Origin: CALLVY01 sp937899855
GTDB lineage: Bacteria > Bacteroidota > Bacteroidia > Chitinophagales > Saprospiraceae
NCBI GenBank assembly: GCA_039820405.1
Contig: JBCBQC010000113.1
Coordinates: forward strand, 1-19,563
Length of the DNA: 19,563 bases
Reading direction: 5' to 3'
Positions 6,607-14,961 of this stretch are shown piece by piece; position 1 is the first letter of the stretch; each line of letters begins with the position of its first letter. The position numbers were made by a program, and so were the translations under genes. Below the pieces are notes generated by a model that searched no databases, was not told the origin of the DNA, and saw only the letters and a list, made by a program, of their open reading frames with translations.

Positions 6607-7605
6607 ATGAGGCAAATCTCCCGGTTCTTCCTGATCACCAGCTGTACCTTCTGGATGGCCCTCTCCCCCCTTCAGAGCCAGGATCTGAAAAAAGGGACCT
6701 TCTGGGAACCCGCCGACACCTTCCACCCGACCCGCTTCTGGACCGCTGCCGGCATTGGCGCCAGCGCCTACACCGCCACCATGATCGGCTTGGCCCAGGT
6801 TTGGTACGCCGATTTTTCGCGTACCAACTTCCAATTCTTCAACGATTGGCGGGAGTGGAACGGCATGGACAAAGCCGGCCACGCCTACGCCACCTATCTG
6901 GAGGCAACCTACAGCTACCGCATTCTCCGCTGGACGGGGATGAAGCAGCGTAAGGCCGCCTGGATGGGCGTGGGGCTGGCCACCATCTTCCAAACCTCCC
7001 TCGAAACCCTCGATGGCTTTTCCGCCGAATGGGGGTTTTCCCCGCCCGATATCGCCTTCAACACCCTCGGTGCCGGCCTGTTTATCTCCCAAGAACTACT
7101 CTGGGCCGAACAACGCCTGACCCTCAAGCTGTCTAGCAATTTTCCCCGCTACCCCGACGTCGCCGTGCCTTCCCTGGATGGGGGCCACACGAGTACCCTC
7201 CAAGACCGAGCGGAGGCCCTCTACGGAGGCGGTTTCGCCGCGCGCCTCCTCAAAGACTACAATGCCCAAACCATCTGGCTATCGGCTAACGTAGCTGCCT
7301 TTCTGACCCCCCAAAACCGCTTCCCCCCCTGGCTCAACCTCGCCGTGGGCTACGGCGCCCAAAACCTCTACGGAGGCTTTCACAACGAATGGGAAACCGA
7401 CGGCGTCCGCTACCGCCTCGACCCACTGGCCTACCCCCGCTACCGACAGTTTTACCTCTCCCTCGACCTGGACCTCAGCCGCATTCCCGTTCGCAACGCC
7501 TTCCTACGCAGCCTCCTCCGAGCCCTCAACGTCATCAAAATTCCCGCTCCCACCCTCGAAATCAATACCACCGGACAGCTGCGCTTTCACCCCCTATTTT
7601 TCTAG
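6607..7605 (+). CDS. DUF2279 (YfiM-like) exported protein
   Basis: 332 aa from ATG 6607. A signal peptide is evident (MRQISRFFLITSCTFWMALS, then PLQSQ). The family mark is FNDWREWNGMDKAGHAYATY (about residues 78-97) with D88, K89, G91 and H92, typical of DUF2279/YfiM proteins. Hydrophobic or amphipathic segments follow (WMGVGLATIF; NTLGAGLFISQELLW), and the C-terminal half is rich in Tyr, Trp and Leu with alternating strands (FYLSLDLDLSRIPV), compatible with an envelope or outer-membrane location. No enzymatic function is established. An in-frame ATG ten codons upstream (6577) is rejected because the promoter box falls inside that extension and because the signal peptide begins here. The M43 protease gene follows 116 bases later with its own promoter box. 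Confidence 0.8.
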   Translation: MRQISRFFLITSCTFWMALSPLQSQDLKKGTFWEPADTFHPTRFWTAAGIGASAYTATMIGLAQVWYADFSRTNFQFFNDWREWNGMDKAGHAYATYLEATYSYRILRWTGMKQRKAAWMGVGLATIFQTSLETLDGFSAEWGFSPPDIAFNTLGAGLFISQELLWAEQRLTLKLSSNFPRYPDVAVPSLDGGHTSTLQDRAEALYGGGFAARLLKDYNAQTIWLSANVAAFLTPQNRFPPWLNLAVGYGAQNLYGGFHNEWETDGVRYRLDPLAYPRYRQFYLSLDLDLSRIPVRNAFLRSLLRALNVIKIPAPTLEINTTGQLRFHPLFF

Positions 7606-7681
7606 GCCTGCTCCATATCCAGCGACAATCATAAATACGATTATTACTACTATCAAAAAGGAAAATATTTATAAAAAAACT

Positions 7682-7689
7682 TATCTTTG
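7682..7689 (+). promoter_or_regulatory. Promoter -7 box (TAnnTTTG) of M43 protease gene
   Basis: TATCTTTG is a perfect match, ending 32 bases before ATG 7722, after an A/T-rich stretch (7640-7681). The -33 element is not clear. Confidence 0.65.
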
Positions 7690-7721
7690 GTAGGACAACA
7701 GCATCGCTGACCGATTTCAAT

Positions 7722-9011
7722 ATGAGAAAACTAGCACTCCCTCTGCTTTTGCTGGCTTTTCACGCTATTGCCCCCCGGGCCCAAATTCCCTGTGGCTACG
7801 ATCCGTGGTACCAGCGGGCCCAATCCCAACACCCCGGCTTTGGCGCTCGCCACTTGGCTTTCCTCCAGGCACAGGCCCACGCTGCTTTTGCCGAGTACCG
7901 CAACGAGGAGGAATACCTCATTCCCGTGGTCGTCCACATCCTCTGGCGGGAAGCGGCCCACAACTTGTCCGAGGAGCGTATCCGCAGCCAAATCGAAGTA
8001 CTCAATCGGGACTTTGGGCAGCAGAATGCCGACCTCGCCCAACTCCGCCCCGAATTTACTGACGTCGGTACCGATGCCCGTATCCGCTTCCATCTCACCG
8101 AAATCGTTCGCGTCCCCACCGACTCGACCTTTAGCCTGGAAGTCGATTGGCAGGGCCTAGAACTGCGCTTGCCCGAGCAGCTCAAACAAACCGCGCGTGG
8201 GGGGAGCGACCCCTGGGATCCCACCTACTACCTCAACGTTTGGGTAGCGCCCATCGAAGAGGACCTCCTCTTTGGCTACGCCTACCCCCCTCCCGATTTG
8301 CTCAATTGGCCGGATAACTCCGCCGCGGAGTACTACGCCTTCGATGGGATCGTCATCAACTACAAGGCCTTTGGGGCCCAACCCCCACCCTTTCTCCAGG
8401 CCGATGGCAGCCGTACCGAATTGCGGGGCCGTACCCTGGTACACGAAGTGGGACATTACCTGGGGCTGCCTCACCCCTGGGGCAACTTCGCCCTCAATCA
8501 AGATGGCTGCACTTACGACGATGGGATCGAAGATACCCCCACCTCCGCTACGCCCTCCTTCTTCGATTGTGACCTCAGCCGCAACAGTTGTTTTGCCCAC
8601 TTGGAGGACCTGCCCGATATGGTGGAAAATTTCATGGACTATTCCAACGATGCCTGCCGGGTGAGCTTTACTCACCAACAGGTAGCCATCATGCGCGCCG
8701 TACTGGCCCAACAACGTCGCAAACTTCGCGTACTGGAGACGGACGAACGCTACCCCACCGAAATTATCGTTTACCCCAATCCCACCAGCGGAGAAGGCCG
8801 CGTTTACCTGCGTCGGGAAATCAAATCGGACTATCAATTCCGGCTGCGCAATCTGGCGGGAGAGCGCCTGCCCATCCCCGTCGGGCGCAACAATGCCGAA
8901 CCTGGCCTCAGCTTTTCCTTCGACCTGAGCGGGCTGCCCAATGGCGTCTACCTTTTGGAATTGGAAACCCAACAGTGGCGCTTCGTCAAACGGGTAGCGC
9001 TGCTGAAGTGA
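7722..9011 (+). CDS. Secreted M43 (cytophagalysin-type) zinc metalloprotease with T9SS sorting domain
   Basis: 429 aa. Signal peptide at residues 1-20 (MRKLALPLLLLAFHAIAPRA). Prodomain or N-terminal region begins with IPVVVHILW, typical of M43. The zinc site HEVGHYLGLPH covers H241, E242, H245 and H251, the HExxHxxGxxH metzincin motif, and the Met-turn is NFMDYS with M305. The domain has several Cys (C263, C283, C290, C312), likely disulfides, as in ulilysin/pappalysin relatives. Residues about 346-429 (IIVYPNPTSGEGRVYL, SGLPNGVYLLEL, final KRVALLK) form a type A T9SS C-terminal sorting domain, so the protease is predicted to cross the outer membrane and be released or anchored on the surface. 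It digests extracellular protein; substrates unknown. It converges with the PepSY gene, 14 bases between stops. Confidence 0.93.
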   Translation: MRKLALPLLLLAFHAIAPRAQIPCGYDPWYQRAQSQHPGFGARHLAFLQAQAHAAFAEYRNEEEYLIPVVVHILWREAAHNLSEERIRSQIEVLNRDFGQQNADLAQLRPEFTDVGTDARIRFHLTEIVRVPTDSTFSLEVDWQGLELRLPEQLKQTARGGSDPWDPTYYLNVWVAPIEEDLLFGYAYPPPDLLNWPDNSAAEYYAFDGIVINYKAFGAQPPPFLQADGSRTELRGRTLVHEVGHYLGLPHPWGNFALNQDGCTYDDGIEDTPTSATPSFFDCDLSRNSCFAHLEDLPDMVENFMDYSNDACRVSFTHQQVAIMRAVLAQQRRKLRVLETDERYPTEIIVYPNPTSGEGRVYLRREIKSDYQFRLRNLAGERLPIPVGRNNAEPGLSFSFDLSGLPNGVYLLELETQQWRFVKRVALLK

Positions 9012-9025
9012 TATTGGGATACGCC

Positions 9026-9601
9026 CTAGGCCCCCGGCGAGCGCCGGCGCTTCAGTTTGCGCACCAGTCGTGCCCCGTACCAGAGCCACAAACCAGTCAG
9101 ACTCAGGACGAGGAGTCCCCAGCCAAGAAAATTCATCGATACCAATTTGAACGCATCGCTGACGATCGAGAGGTCGTGCAAGGCCTCAATCCAGTCGGAA
9201 TGTCGTTTGGCAATGGAGAGAATCGCCCCGTTTTGTCCGTCGATCTGTACCTCCCAGAAGCCCTGTTCAAAGAGTACTTTGACCATGCCCTTGGTCGGGC
9301 GGACGTCGAGGCGTTTAATGGTGTTGTCCGCTTGCTCGGGCTGGGCCGCGACGAGAGCCCGTTGGGCCAGTTCGGCCAGCTGGTCGAGCGATTGCCACTC
9401 GCTGAGGTCTTTGCTCTCACCGCGTTGGGTGGGCGGTTGTAAAATGGCAACGTCTTTTTTGAGGGCGAGTAGCACTCCGGTCAGGGCACTCAGGACCAGC
9501 AGTAGGGCTAGGGAAGAGCCCAACCAGCGGTGCCACACTCGAAAGCGCCGGAGGCTAACGACGTAGGAATCTAATTTGGATTTGAACTCAACCTTGCTCA
9601 T
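9026..9601 (-). CDS. PepSY-domain two-helix membrane protein
   Basis: 191 aa from ATG 9601. Membrane segments at about 26-48 (WLGSSLALLLVLSALTGVLL) and 155-176 (MNFLGWGLLVLSLTGLWLWY) flank a periplasmic PepSY-like domain (VKVLFEQGFWEVQIDGQNGA, ILSI). The WHRWLGxxLALLLxxxALTG and EALHDLS...TGLWLWY patterns match the PepSY-associated TM family; the usual second His of HDLH is Ser here. Roles known for relatives include iron/heme or siderophore uptake and protease inhibition; which applies is not shown. Its start lies inside the last codons of fahA (14-base overlap), so it is probably translated from the same mRNA by coupling. The frame runs 17 codons further upstream, but that part is fahA-antagonistic and has no domain character. 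A basic tail (RKLKRRRSPGA) should lie in the cytoplasm. Confidence 0.85.
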   Translation of the reverse strand: MSKVEFKSKLDSYVVSLRRFRVWHRWLGSSLALLLVLSALTGVLLALKKDVAILQPPTQRGESKDLSEWQSLDQLAELAQRALVAAQPEQADNTIKRLDVRPTKGMVKVLFEQGFWEVQIDGQNGAILSIAKRHSDWIEALHDLSIVSDAFKLVSMNFLGWGLLVLSLTGLWLWYGARLVRKLKRRRSPGA

Positions 9602-10868
9602 GGGCCGGTAGAATTTTCCCCACGGCATCGCCAAAGCCAATGCGAATGCCATCGCGTTCGCCGTAACCCCGGAGGATTACCGTATCGCCATCCGCGATGA
9701 ACTTGCGTTCGGAGCCGTCGGGTAGCCGGATGGGGCGCGAACCGCGCCAGCTAATCTCCAGCATCGACCCGTAAGCATCCGGGGTGGGGCCACTGATCGT
9801 TCCCGAGGCGTAGAGATCGCCCACGGTGATGTTGCAACCATTGACCGTTTGGTGCGCCAACTGCTGGCACATGTTCCAGTACATGTATTTGAAATTGGAT
9901 CGACAGACGGTAAAGGCTTCCCCTCCTTCGGGGGCAATGGCGACCTCAAGGTGGAGATCGTAATTCTTCGCACCGTTGGACTGGAGGTAGGGCAGTACCG
10001 CAGGATCCTGCTCAGGACCCACCACGCGGAAGGGCTCCAAAGCGTCGAGGCTGACGATCCAGGGAGACAGGGTAGAGCCAAAATTTTTACCGAGGAAGGG
10101 CCCCAACGGCACGTATTCCCAAGCCTGGATATCACGAGCCGACCAGTCGTTGAAGAGGGCCAGGCCAAAGATGTAATCCTCCGCCTCGTCGACCCGTACC
10201 CGATCGCCCATTTGCGTACTGCGCCCCACAATAAAGGCCATCTCCAATTCAAAATCCATCAGACGCGAAGGACCGTAGGCGGGAGATCCCCCCGGCTCGG
10301 CGGGCTTTTGCTGTCCGTAGGGTCGCCGAATCGGAGTACCCGATACCACGATGGAAGAGGCCCGTCCGTGATAGCCAACGGGCAGGTGGCGCCAGTTGGG
10401 CATCAGGGCATTTTCGGGCCCGCGGAACATGGTTCCAACGTTGGTCGCGTGTTCGATACTCGAATAGAAATCGGTATAGTCGGTCACTTTGACGGGGAGC
10501 AGCAAATCCACCTCGGTCTTGGGATGTAAAAATTGATCGCGCCACTCCCGACTGTTCCAACGCGTCACCTCGGCATCCAGCAGTTCGGACAGGCGGTCGC
10601 GGACGGCGCGGGTGGTGGATCTGCCCAGGTTGATAAAATCGTTGAGGCAGCGATTTTCCAGACATTCCCGGTTCAAATCCAATCCCGTCAGCAGTCCCAA
10701 TTCCCACAAACGGTACAAGTCGATCACAAAATCTCCAATGGCCGACGCAACGCGCGGCGGCTTACCGGGCAGCTGGACGATACCGAAGGGGAGGTTCTGA
10801 ATGGGGAATTCACTATCGGCCGAAACCGTTACCCAGGACTTCAAACTGGGATCATTTGCTCTTATCAT
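9588..10868 (-). CDS. fahA: Fumarylacetoacetase
   Basis: 426 aa, full length for the family. It hydrolyses fumarylacetoacetate to fumarate and acetoacetate (EC 3.7.1.2), the last step of tyrosine/phenylalanine breakdown through homogentisate, in the cytoplasm. Motifs align to mammalian FAH: YTDFYSSIEHATNVGTMFRG with metal ligand D133 and catalytic H140; DFELEMAF with E207 and E209; LFNDWSARDIQ with D241; and GKNFGSTLSPW with K261, so all key residues are present. The N-terminal domain (1-~120) and hydrolase domain are both intact. ATG at 10868 follows a perfect -7 box. No homogentisate dioxygenase or 4-hydroxyphenylpyruvate dioxygenase lies in this window, so the pathway is probably split around the genome. 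The 3' end overlaps the PepSY gene. Confidence 0.97.
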   Translation of the reverse strand: MIRANDPSLKSWVTVSADSEFPIQNLPFGIVQLPGKPPRVASAIGDFVIDLYRLWELGLLTGLDLNRECLENRCLNDFINLGRSTTRAVRDRLSELLDAEVTRWNSREWRDQFLHPKTEVDLLLPVKVTDYTDFYSSIEHATNVGTMFRGPENALMPNWRHLPVGYHGRASSIVVSGTPIRRPYGQQKPAEPGGSPAYGPSRLMDFELEMAFIVGRSTQMGDRVRVDEAEDYIFGLALFNDWSARDIQAWEYVPLGPFLGKNFGSTLSPWIVSLDALEPFRVVGPEQDPAVLPYLQSNGAKNYDLHLEVAIAPEGGEAFTVCRSNFKYMYWNMCQQLAHQTVNGCNITVGDLYASGTISGPTPDAYGSMLEISWRGSRPIRLPDGSERKFIADGDTVILRGYGERDGIRIGFGDAVGKILPAHEQG

Positions 10869-10901
10869 TTCACCTTGTATTTTACGTACTTGGAATGCCT
10901 A

Positions 10902-10930
10902 CAAATGTAACCATTTTTCGGAAAAACAAA
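10902..10930 (-). promoter_or_regulatory. Promoter of fahA
   Basis: On the minus strand TTTG (10930-10927), 17 bases, then TACATTTG (10909-10902), a perfect TAnnTTTG -7 box ending 33 bases before ATG. The -33 TTTG falls inside the T-tract of the preceding gene's terminator. Confidence 0.7.
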
Positions 10931-10958
10931 GGGGCCCTGAATCCGCTTCAGCGCCCCT
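10921..10958 (-). terminator. Rho-independent terminator of the lysyl-endopeptidase-like gene
   Basis: AGGGGC (10930-10935) pairs with GCCCCT (10953-10958) and CTGAA (10937-10941) with TTCAG (10947-10951), with one C/C mismatch and a 5-base loop. On the minus strand the stem is followed by TTGTTTTTC. It begins 25 bases after the stop codon at 10983. Confidence 0.85.
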
Positions 10959-10982
10959 CCGTCCCTTTCTTCTCAGGCAGTC

Positions 10983-13900
10983 TTAATGCTGTACAATCAC
11001 CCGTACGCTTTGCGTATCCCCCCCCCGAATGAGCCGTAGCCAGTAGATGCCATTCGGATCGTTCGCTACGGAAAAGACCACCTGCGGCACGCCTTCGACT
11101 TCCCAGTCCCGTAGCAATTGCCCACTGGCATTGAACCACTGCAAACGCGTGGCCATCATCCCGTCAGCCGCTCCCCAGTCCAGGTATACATCTTGAGTAG
11201 CCGGATTGGGATGCAGGCGAAGAAACGCCGCCGCCGGCTCTTGGGTACTGGTCACTAAGGTACTGAACCCTCGGATGAGGGAAACGTCATTGCCACAGTT
11301 GTTGTAGGCAAAAACCCGCCAGTAATAGGTTTCTCCCGGCGCCAGATCCTCTTCCATGGGGTAGGTATTGGTGGTGGTCGAGGTAGACTCTACCAAGTCA
11401 CTGAACGCCGTATCGCGAGCGATTTGGATGGCGTAGAAATTAATCTCCGGCAAGGGAGCCCAGCGAAAAACCGGTCGGGGGCCAACGGTGGCTGCCTCCA
11501 AGGGTTCGTCGAGTAGGGCGGGCTTGGGAACATCGCGAACCGCCACCCGTACGGTAATCGTGGTACTGTGTACCCCGTCGGCAGCGGTGAAGTCAAGATC
11601 GTAAAAGCCCGGAGGCGTCATTCCGGTGGGCGTAATGCTCACCTCTACCTGACTGCCCGGCGCTACTGCGCTGGGATCTACATCGTAGACGAGGTCAAAC
11701 TCCCCGGCGGGCGTACTGGTATAGCTCAACTGGACGGGGTCCAGAAATCCGGTCCCCAGATTGATCCGGCTGACGTCCGTCCGCGTCCTGCAAATCGACA
11801 GATTGCTGGGAATGGCATTAAAGGTAAGCGGACCGGCCGTTCGAAAACTTCCTCCGTCCACCTGCGTCTCCCCACATTCGTTCTGGGCAAACACCTCCCA
11901 ATGATAGGTCCTACTCGCACTGAGCAAGCCCGAATACTCCGTCGCCGTCAGGACCTCCTCGATGGCCACGGCCCCAGTTAGAGAATCCAGGTGGATGACC
12001 AGACGGTAGGTATCGGCAAAGGCGCTGCTTTCCCAACGGAACGTAATTTGCGGATCCACATCTACTGCCCCCGCGCTGGGATCGAGGCTGGCAAAAGCGG
12101 CCGGCTGATCGATGACGCGAAAGGTAACGGCCGTATGGTCCGTGGCGTCCCCATCCGTTCCCACGACCTGCGCGGGATAGTCGCCCAGGTCGCTCAACCC
12201 TGTGACTTGGATGGTGGCAAAACCACCCGGCAGAACGGGATTGGGTTGGATGTCTACCGTCGTACCCGAGGGCAAGCCCGTCACACTGAGGTTGACGGGG
12301 TCATCGTAACCGGTTCCCGTTTGCACCCGCAGCGCTGCCGTTTGATCGGGGCAGGCTTCCAGTAGGGAGAACTCGGGATAGACCTCGGCCAGGGCGGGCA
12401 GGGTCGCACAAAAGTTGAGCCCCCAGGATTCCAGACGTCCCCCATCCTGATCGAAGTGATCGGTGAGGCGCAGCTTCCAGGTCCCCTGGGCATTTTTACC
12501 CGAGAAAAGGCTCAGGCTCTCCAGGGGTTGGAAGGTACCACCGATCCCCGTTCCGTTGAGGTTACAACTCTGATCAAAACTGCTGTAGGGTTCGCTCGCG
12601 TTATCTTCAAAGCTGGCGATGATATCATCTGCCTCGCAATCTCCACCTCCCGGTCGATCAAAGAGGCGGACGGTGGTTCCATCCGGTCCTTCCAGCTCCA
12701 CTTCGAGATCGCCGACCCAAGAGTGTCGAATGGTCAAGTTCTCCACCTGTACATCCGCAATGGTCATGCTCTCGGCTACTTCCAGGGTAGAGACCAGCGT
12801 CGTGGTTCCACTACTGGGAATATTGATGGGGCTGTTGTTTTGGCTGCTTCCGACGTCACAGACGACAATACTGGTCGTAAAGCTGCGAACCGCCGACCAG
12901 GCTCCCGTCCCACAGGTATTGTTGGACCGAATCCGCCAGTAGTACACCGTCAGGGACTCCAGGGCTTCGCTCCGGAAGGTGGTCGCATTGATGGGACCAC
13001 TACTCAGTACGAGATTGTCGAAGGTGGGGGAAAGGGACAGTTCCAATTCGTAGTTGACCGCGTCCACACTATTCGCCCAACTGAAGGCTACGCGATTGGG
13101 CGCATCCATGGCATTGTCGGCCGGTTCGAGGGGGCTGGGAGCGCTGGGCTGAGCCGAAAAGAGCCCAAGCGATAATTCGATGGTCTTGGTGTTGTCGCCA
13201 TCGTCGCCCTCCACCACCAGACTTTGCCATCCTACGGGAAAGCTTGCGAGGCTATCCAGGGTCAGTACCGTACTGGCTCCCGGGCCTACGGGATTGACGG
13301 AAAAGGCAGCACTGACCCCGGAAGGCAGCGCCTCAATCGAGAGCTGGACGGGACCTTCAAAACCGGTTCCGATTTGCAGCTCGTAGGTCAGTACGCCGGG
13401 CAGGCAGACCTCTTGAATGGTTTGTTCGGTAAAGATTTCGGAGTACAGATCCCGACCCGACCAGGACAAGGCCCCCAAGTTTTCGGGATCGAGCCAATCC
13501 TTCAGACGGGTTTGGGGCGTACCGCCTCCTTCCCAAGCACTGAAGAGACGGCCGAAGGAATCGTATTCGTCGTAGCCACAGGCAGCGTAGCCCCCGTGCA
13601 ATTGACCGATGACTTGCTGGTTTTTATTGACCAGGGGCGCTCCCGAAGAGCCACCCTCCGTCGTTCCAATGTCCCAATCGGGTACGATCAAGTGATTGCC
13701 GTTGGGGACGTAGTCGTTATCGCGTTCCCAGGTTCCGAAGTAGGTGGGATCAAATTCAAAGCTGATGCGTTTTTCGTCGTTATTGGGATGGTGAATACAG
13801 GCGATGGTATCGGTAGTGGGGGTGTTGGTGATGTCCCAGCCCGCCATAAAAGGCGCCGCCGCAATGGGAACGGGGTCGTCCAGCTCCAGCAAAGTCACAT

Positions 13901-14795
13901 CGGCGGGGGGATAAGCCGCCCGGAAAAAAGCCCCACTGTTGTAAGTTTCCAGCGCACCATCCCCACCACCTCCACTCGACCCACCTCCCGGCTGGCGACA
14001 GCTGCTGTTTTCAAAGCCCCAGTAGGCCACCAGCGTCGCCGCGTTATTGAGGCCAAAGCCACAGTGATCCGCCGTGATAAAGTAAGGCGTCTGGTCGTTG
14101 CGGGTGTTGCTCACTAGGTAGCCCGTACAATAGCTGTCCCCCAGTAACCCAATATTGGCCACCGATCGGATGACGTCGCGGTAGCCTTCCACAATGCCCC
14201 AACCATCCGAGCTTCCACAAGCCACGTCGAGGTTACACTCCCCCGAAGCGATCTGAGCAAAGCCCAAAAAATCGTGGCTGATGGCGGAAAGCTGTAGCTT
14301 CAAACCTTGCTTGGCGGTATAGGGCACCTGCACCTCAATCACCAATTCGTCCCCCTCCAAAATCGGCGTCCACAACTGGCCGTGGCTCTCGTTGTCAGCC
14401 GGGCTAAAGGGGCCCATCACTTGGCGTTTGTCGGGTGTATACAAGAGCATCTTCCCTTCCTTGGGCATGTGAAATTCCGTAAATCCCAGATTGAGGGACT
14501 TGGCTCCGGCCGAATAGATGGCCAAACGCCACACCGCTATCCCGCCGGGAATTTCTTCCCACAAGCCGTGGGTCGACGGGTTGATGGACGTTGCAAACTT
14601 GTGGGCAAATTTGGGTGCGACGCCGGGTTCGCGGCGTGCCAACTCGTCGGCCAGCAGGGCTTCGTTGGCCCGAAAAGGCATCACTTCGATGGGAACGGCC
14701 AGCAGGTCTTGGGTGCCCCGGGCCACACGCCGGTCTTGGGCAGCGCTGCTCATGGCGAGCAGCATGCAATAGAGTAACAGGTAATTGGCTCTCAT
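10983..14795 (-). CDS. Secreted lysyl-endopeptidase-like serine protease with P domain, three Ig+FN3 modules and T9SS sorting domain
   Basis: 1270 aa from ATG 14795 (signal peptide MRANYLLLYCMLLAMSSAAQ); an upstream in-frame GTG at 14846 is rejected. After a pro-region comes an S1-type protease at about 190-450 resembling Achromobacter lysyl endopeptidase: FITADHCG (H244), DVTLLELDDP (D299), GGSSGAPLV (S384), plus its hallmarks IHHPNNDEKRIS, VIGQLHGG, SFGRLFSAWEGGG and RLKDWLD. A His in GQLHGG (400) and an Asp before SFGRL (412) match specificity positions known there, so Lys specificity is plausible but inferred. Next: module 1 (Ig-like + FN3-like, ~463-643), a proprotein-convertase P domain (~645-798, SWVGDLEVELEGPDGTTVRL, GTWKLRLTDHF), modules 2 (~811-986) and 3 (~1001-1179), and a T9SS domain (~1188-1270, LHPNPATQDVYL). 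Exported and surface-bound or released; many Cys suggest disulfides. Ends at a strong terminator. Confidence 0.93.
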   Translation of the reverse strand: MRANYLLLYCMLLAMSSAAQDRRVARGTQDLLAVPIEVMPFRANEALLADELARREPGVAPKFAHKFATSINPSTHGLWEEIPGGIAVWRLAIYSAGAKSLNLGFTEFHMPKEGKMLLYTPDKRQVMGPFSPADNESHGQLWTPILEGDELVIEVQVPYTAKQGLKLQLSAISHDFLGFAQIASGECNLDVACGSSDGWGIVEGYRDVIRSVANIGLLGDSYCTGYLVSNTRNDQTPYFITADHCGFGLNNAATLVAYWGFENSSCRQPGGGSSGGGGDGALETYNSGAFFRAAYPPADVTLLELDDPVPIAAAPFMAGWDITNTPTTDTIACIHHPNNDEKRISFEFDPTYFGTWERDNDYVPNGNHLIVPDWDIGTTEGGSSGAPLVNKNQQVIGQLHGGYAACGYDEYDSFGRLFSAWEGGGTPQTRLKDWLDPENLGALSWSGRDLYSEIFTEQTIQEVCLPGVLTYELQIGTGFEGPVQLSIEALPSGVSAAFSVNPVGPGASTVLTLDSLASFPVGWQSLVVEGDDGDNTKTIELSLGLFSAQPSAPSPLEPADNAMDAPNRVAFSWANSVDAVNYELELSLSPTFDNLVLSSGPINATTFRSEALESLTVYYWRIRSNNTCGTGAWSAVRSFTTSIVVCDVGSSQNNSPINIPSSGTTTLVSTLEVAESMTIADVQVENLTIRHSWVGDLEVELEGPDGTTVRLFDRPGGGDCEADDIIASFEDNASEPYSSFDQSCNLNGTGIGGTFQPLESLSLFSGKNAQGTWKLRLTDHFDQDGGRLESWGLNFCATLPALAEVYPEFSLLEACPDQTAALRVQTGTGYDDPVNLSVTGLPSGTTVDIQPNPVLPGGFATIQVTGLSDLGDYPAQVVGTDGDATDHTAVTFRVIDQPAAFASLDPSAGAVDVDPQITFRWESSAFADTYRLVIHLDSLTGAVAIEEVLTATEYSGLLSASRTYHWEVFAQNECGETQVDGGSFRTAGPLTFNAIPSNLSICRTRTDVSRINLGTGFLDPVQLSYTSTPAGEFDLVYDVDPSAVAPGSQVEVSITPTGMTPPGFYDLDFTAADGVHSTTITVRVAVRDVPKPALLDEPLEAATVGPRPVFRWAPLPEINFYAIQIARDTAFSDLVESTSTTTNTYPMEEDLAPGETYYWRVFAYNNCGNDVSLIRGFSTLVTSTQEPAAAFLRLHPNPATQDVYLDWGAADGMMATRLQWFNASGQLLRDWEVEGVPQVVFSVANDPNGIYWLRLIRGGDTQSVRVIVQH

Positions 14796-14961
14796 AGTAC
14801 GTTTAATTTTGAGCAAAAACCTTCCGGCACAAACGATGGTTTGCACAAAGGAAAGCTATTGCCATAGTTTCCCGTCACAAAATGATGCCAAAACGCAAGG
14901 AGGTGCCCCAATCCTTTTAAATCGTCCGGAGCTTTACGGTAGGAACTGGATAATTTGGCGG

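Noticed and set aside
9034..9048. CCGGCG-CGCCGG hairpin between the convergent M43 and PepSY genes
   Set aside because: It lies within the final codons of the PepSY gene, has a 2-base loop and no T-tract on either side, so it is not supported as a terminator.
8157..9089. 310-codon minus-strand frame opposite the M43 protease
   Set aside because: It overlaps the zinc site and T9SS domain of a clearly real gene and its product is Gly/Val-rich without motifs.
14796..14846. 17-residue extension of the lysyl-endopeptidase-like protein from a GTG
   Set aside because: The signal peptide starts properly at the ATG at 14795; the extension would place charged residues and a second hydrophobic stretch before it.
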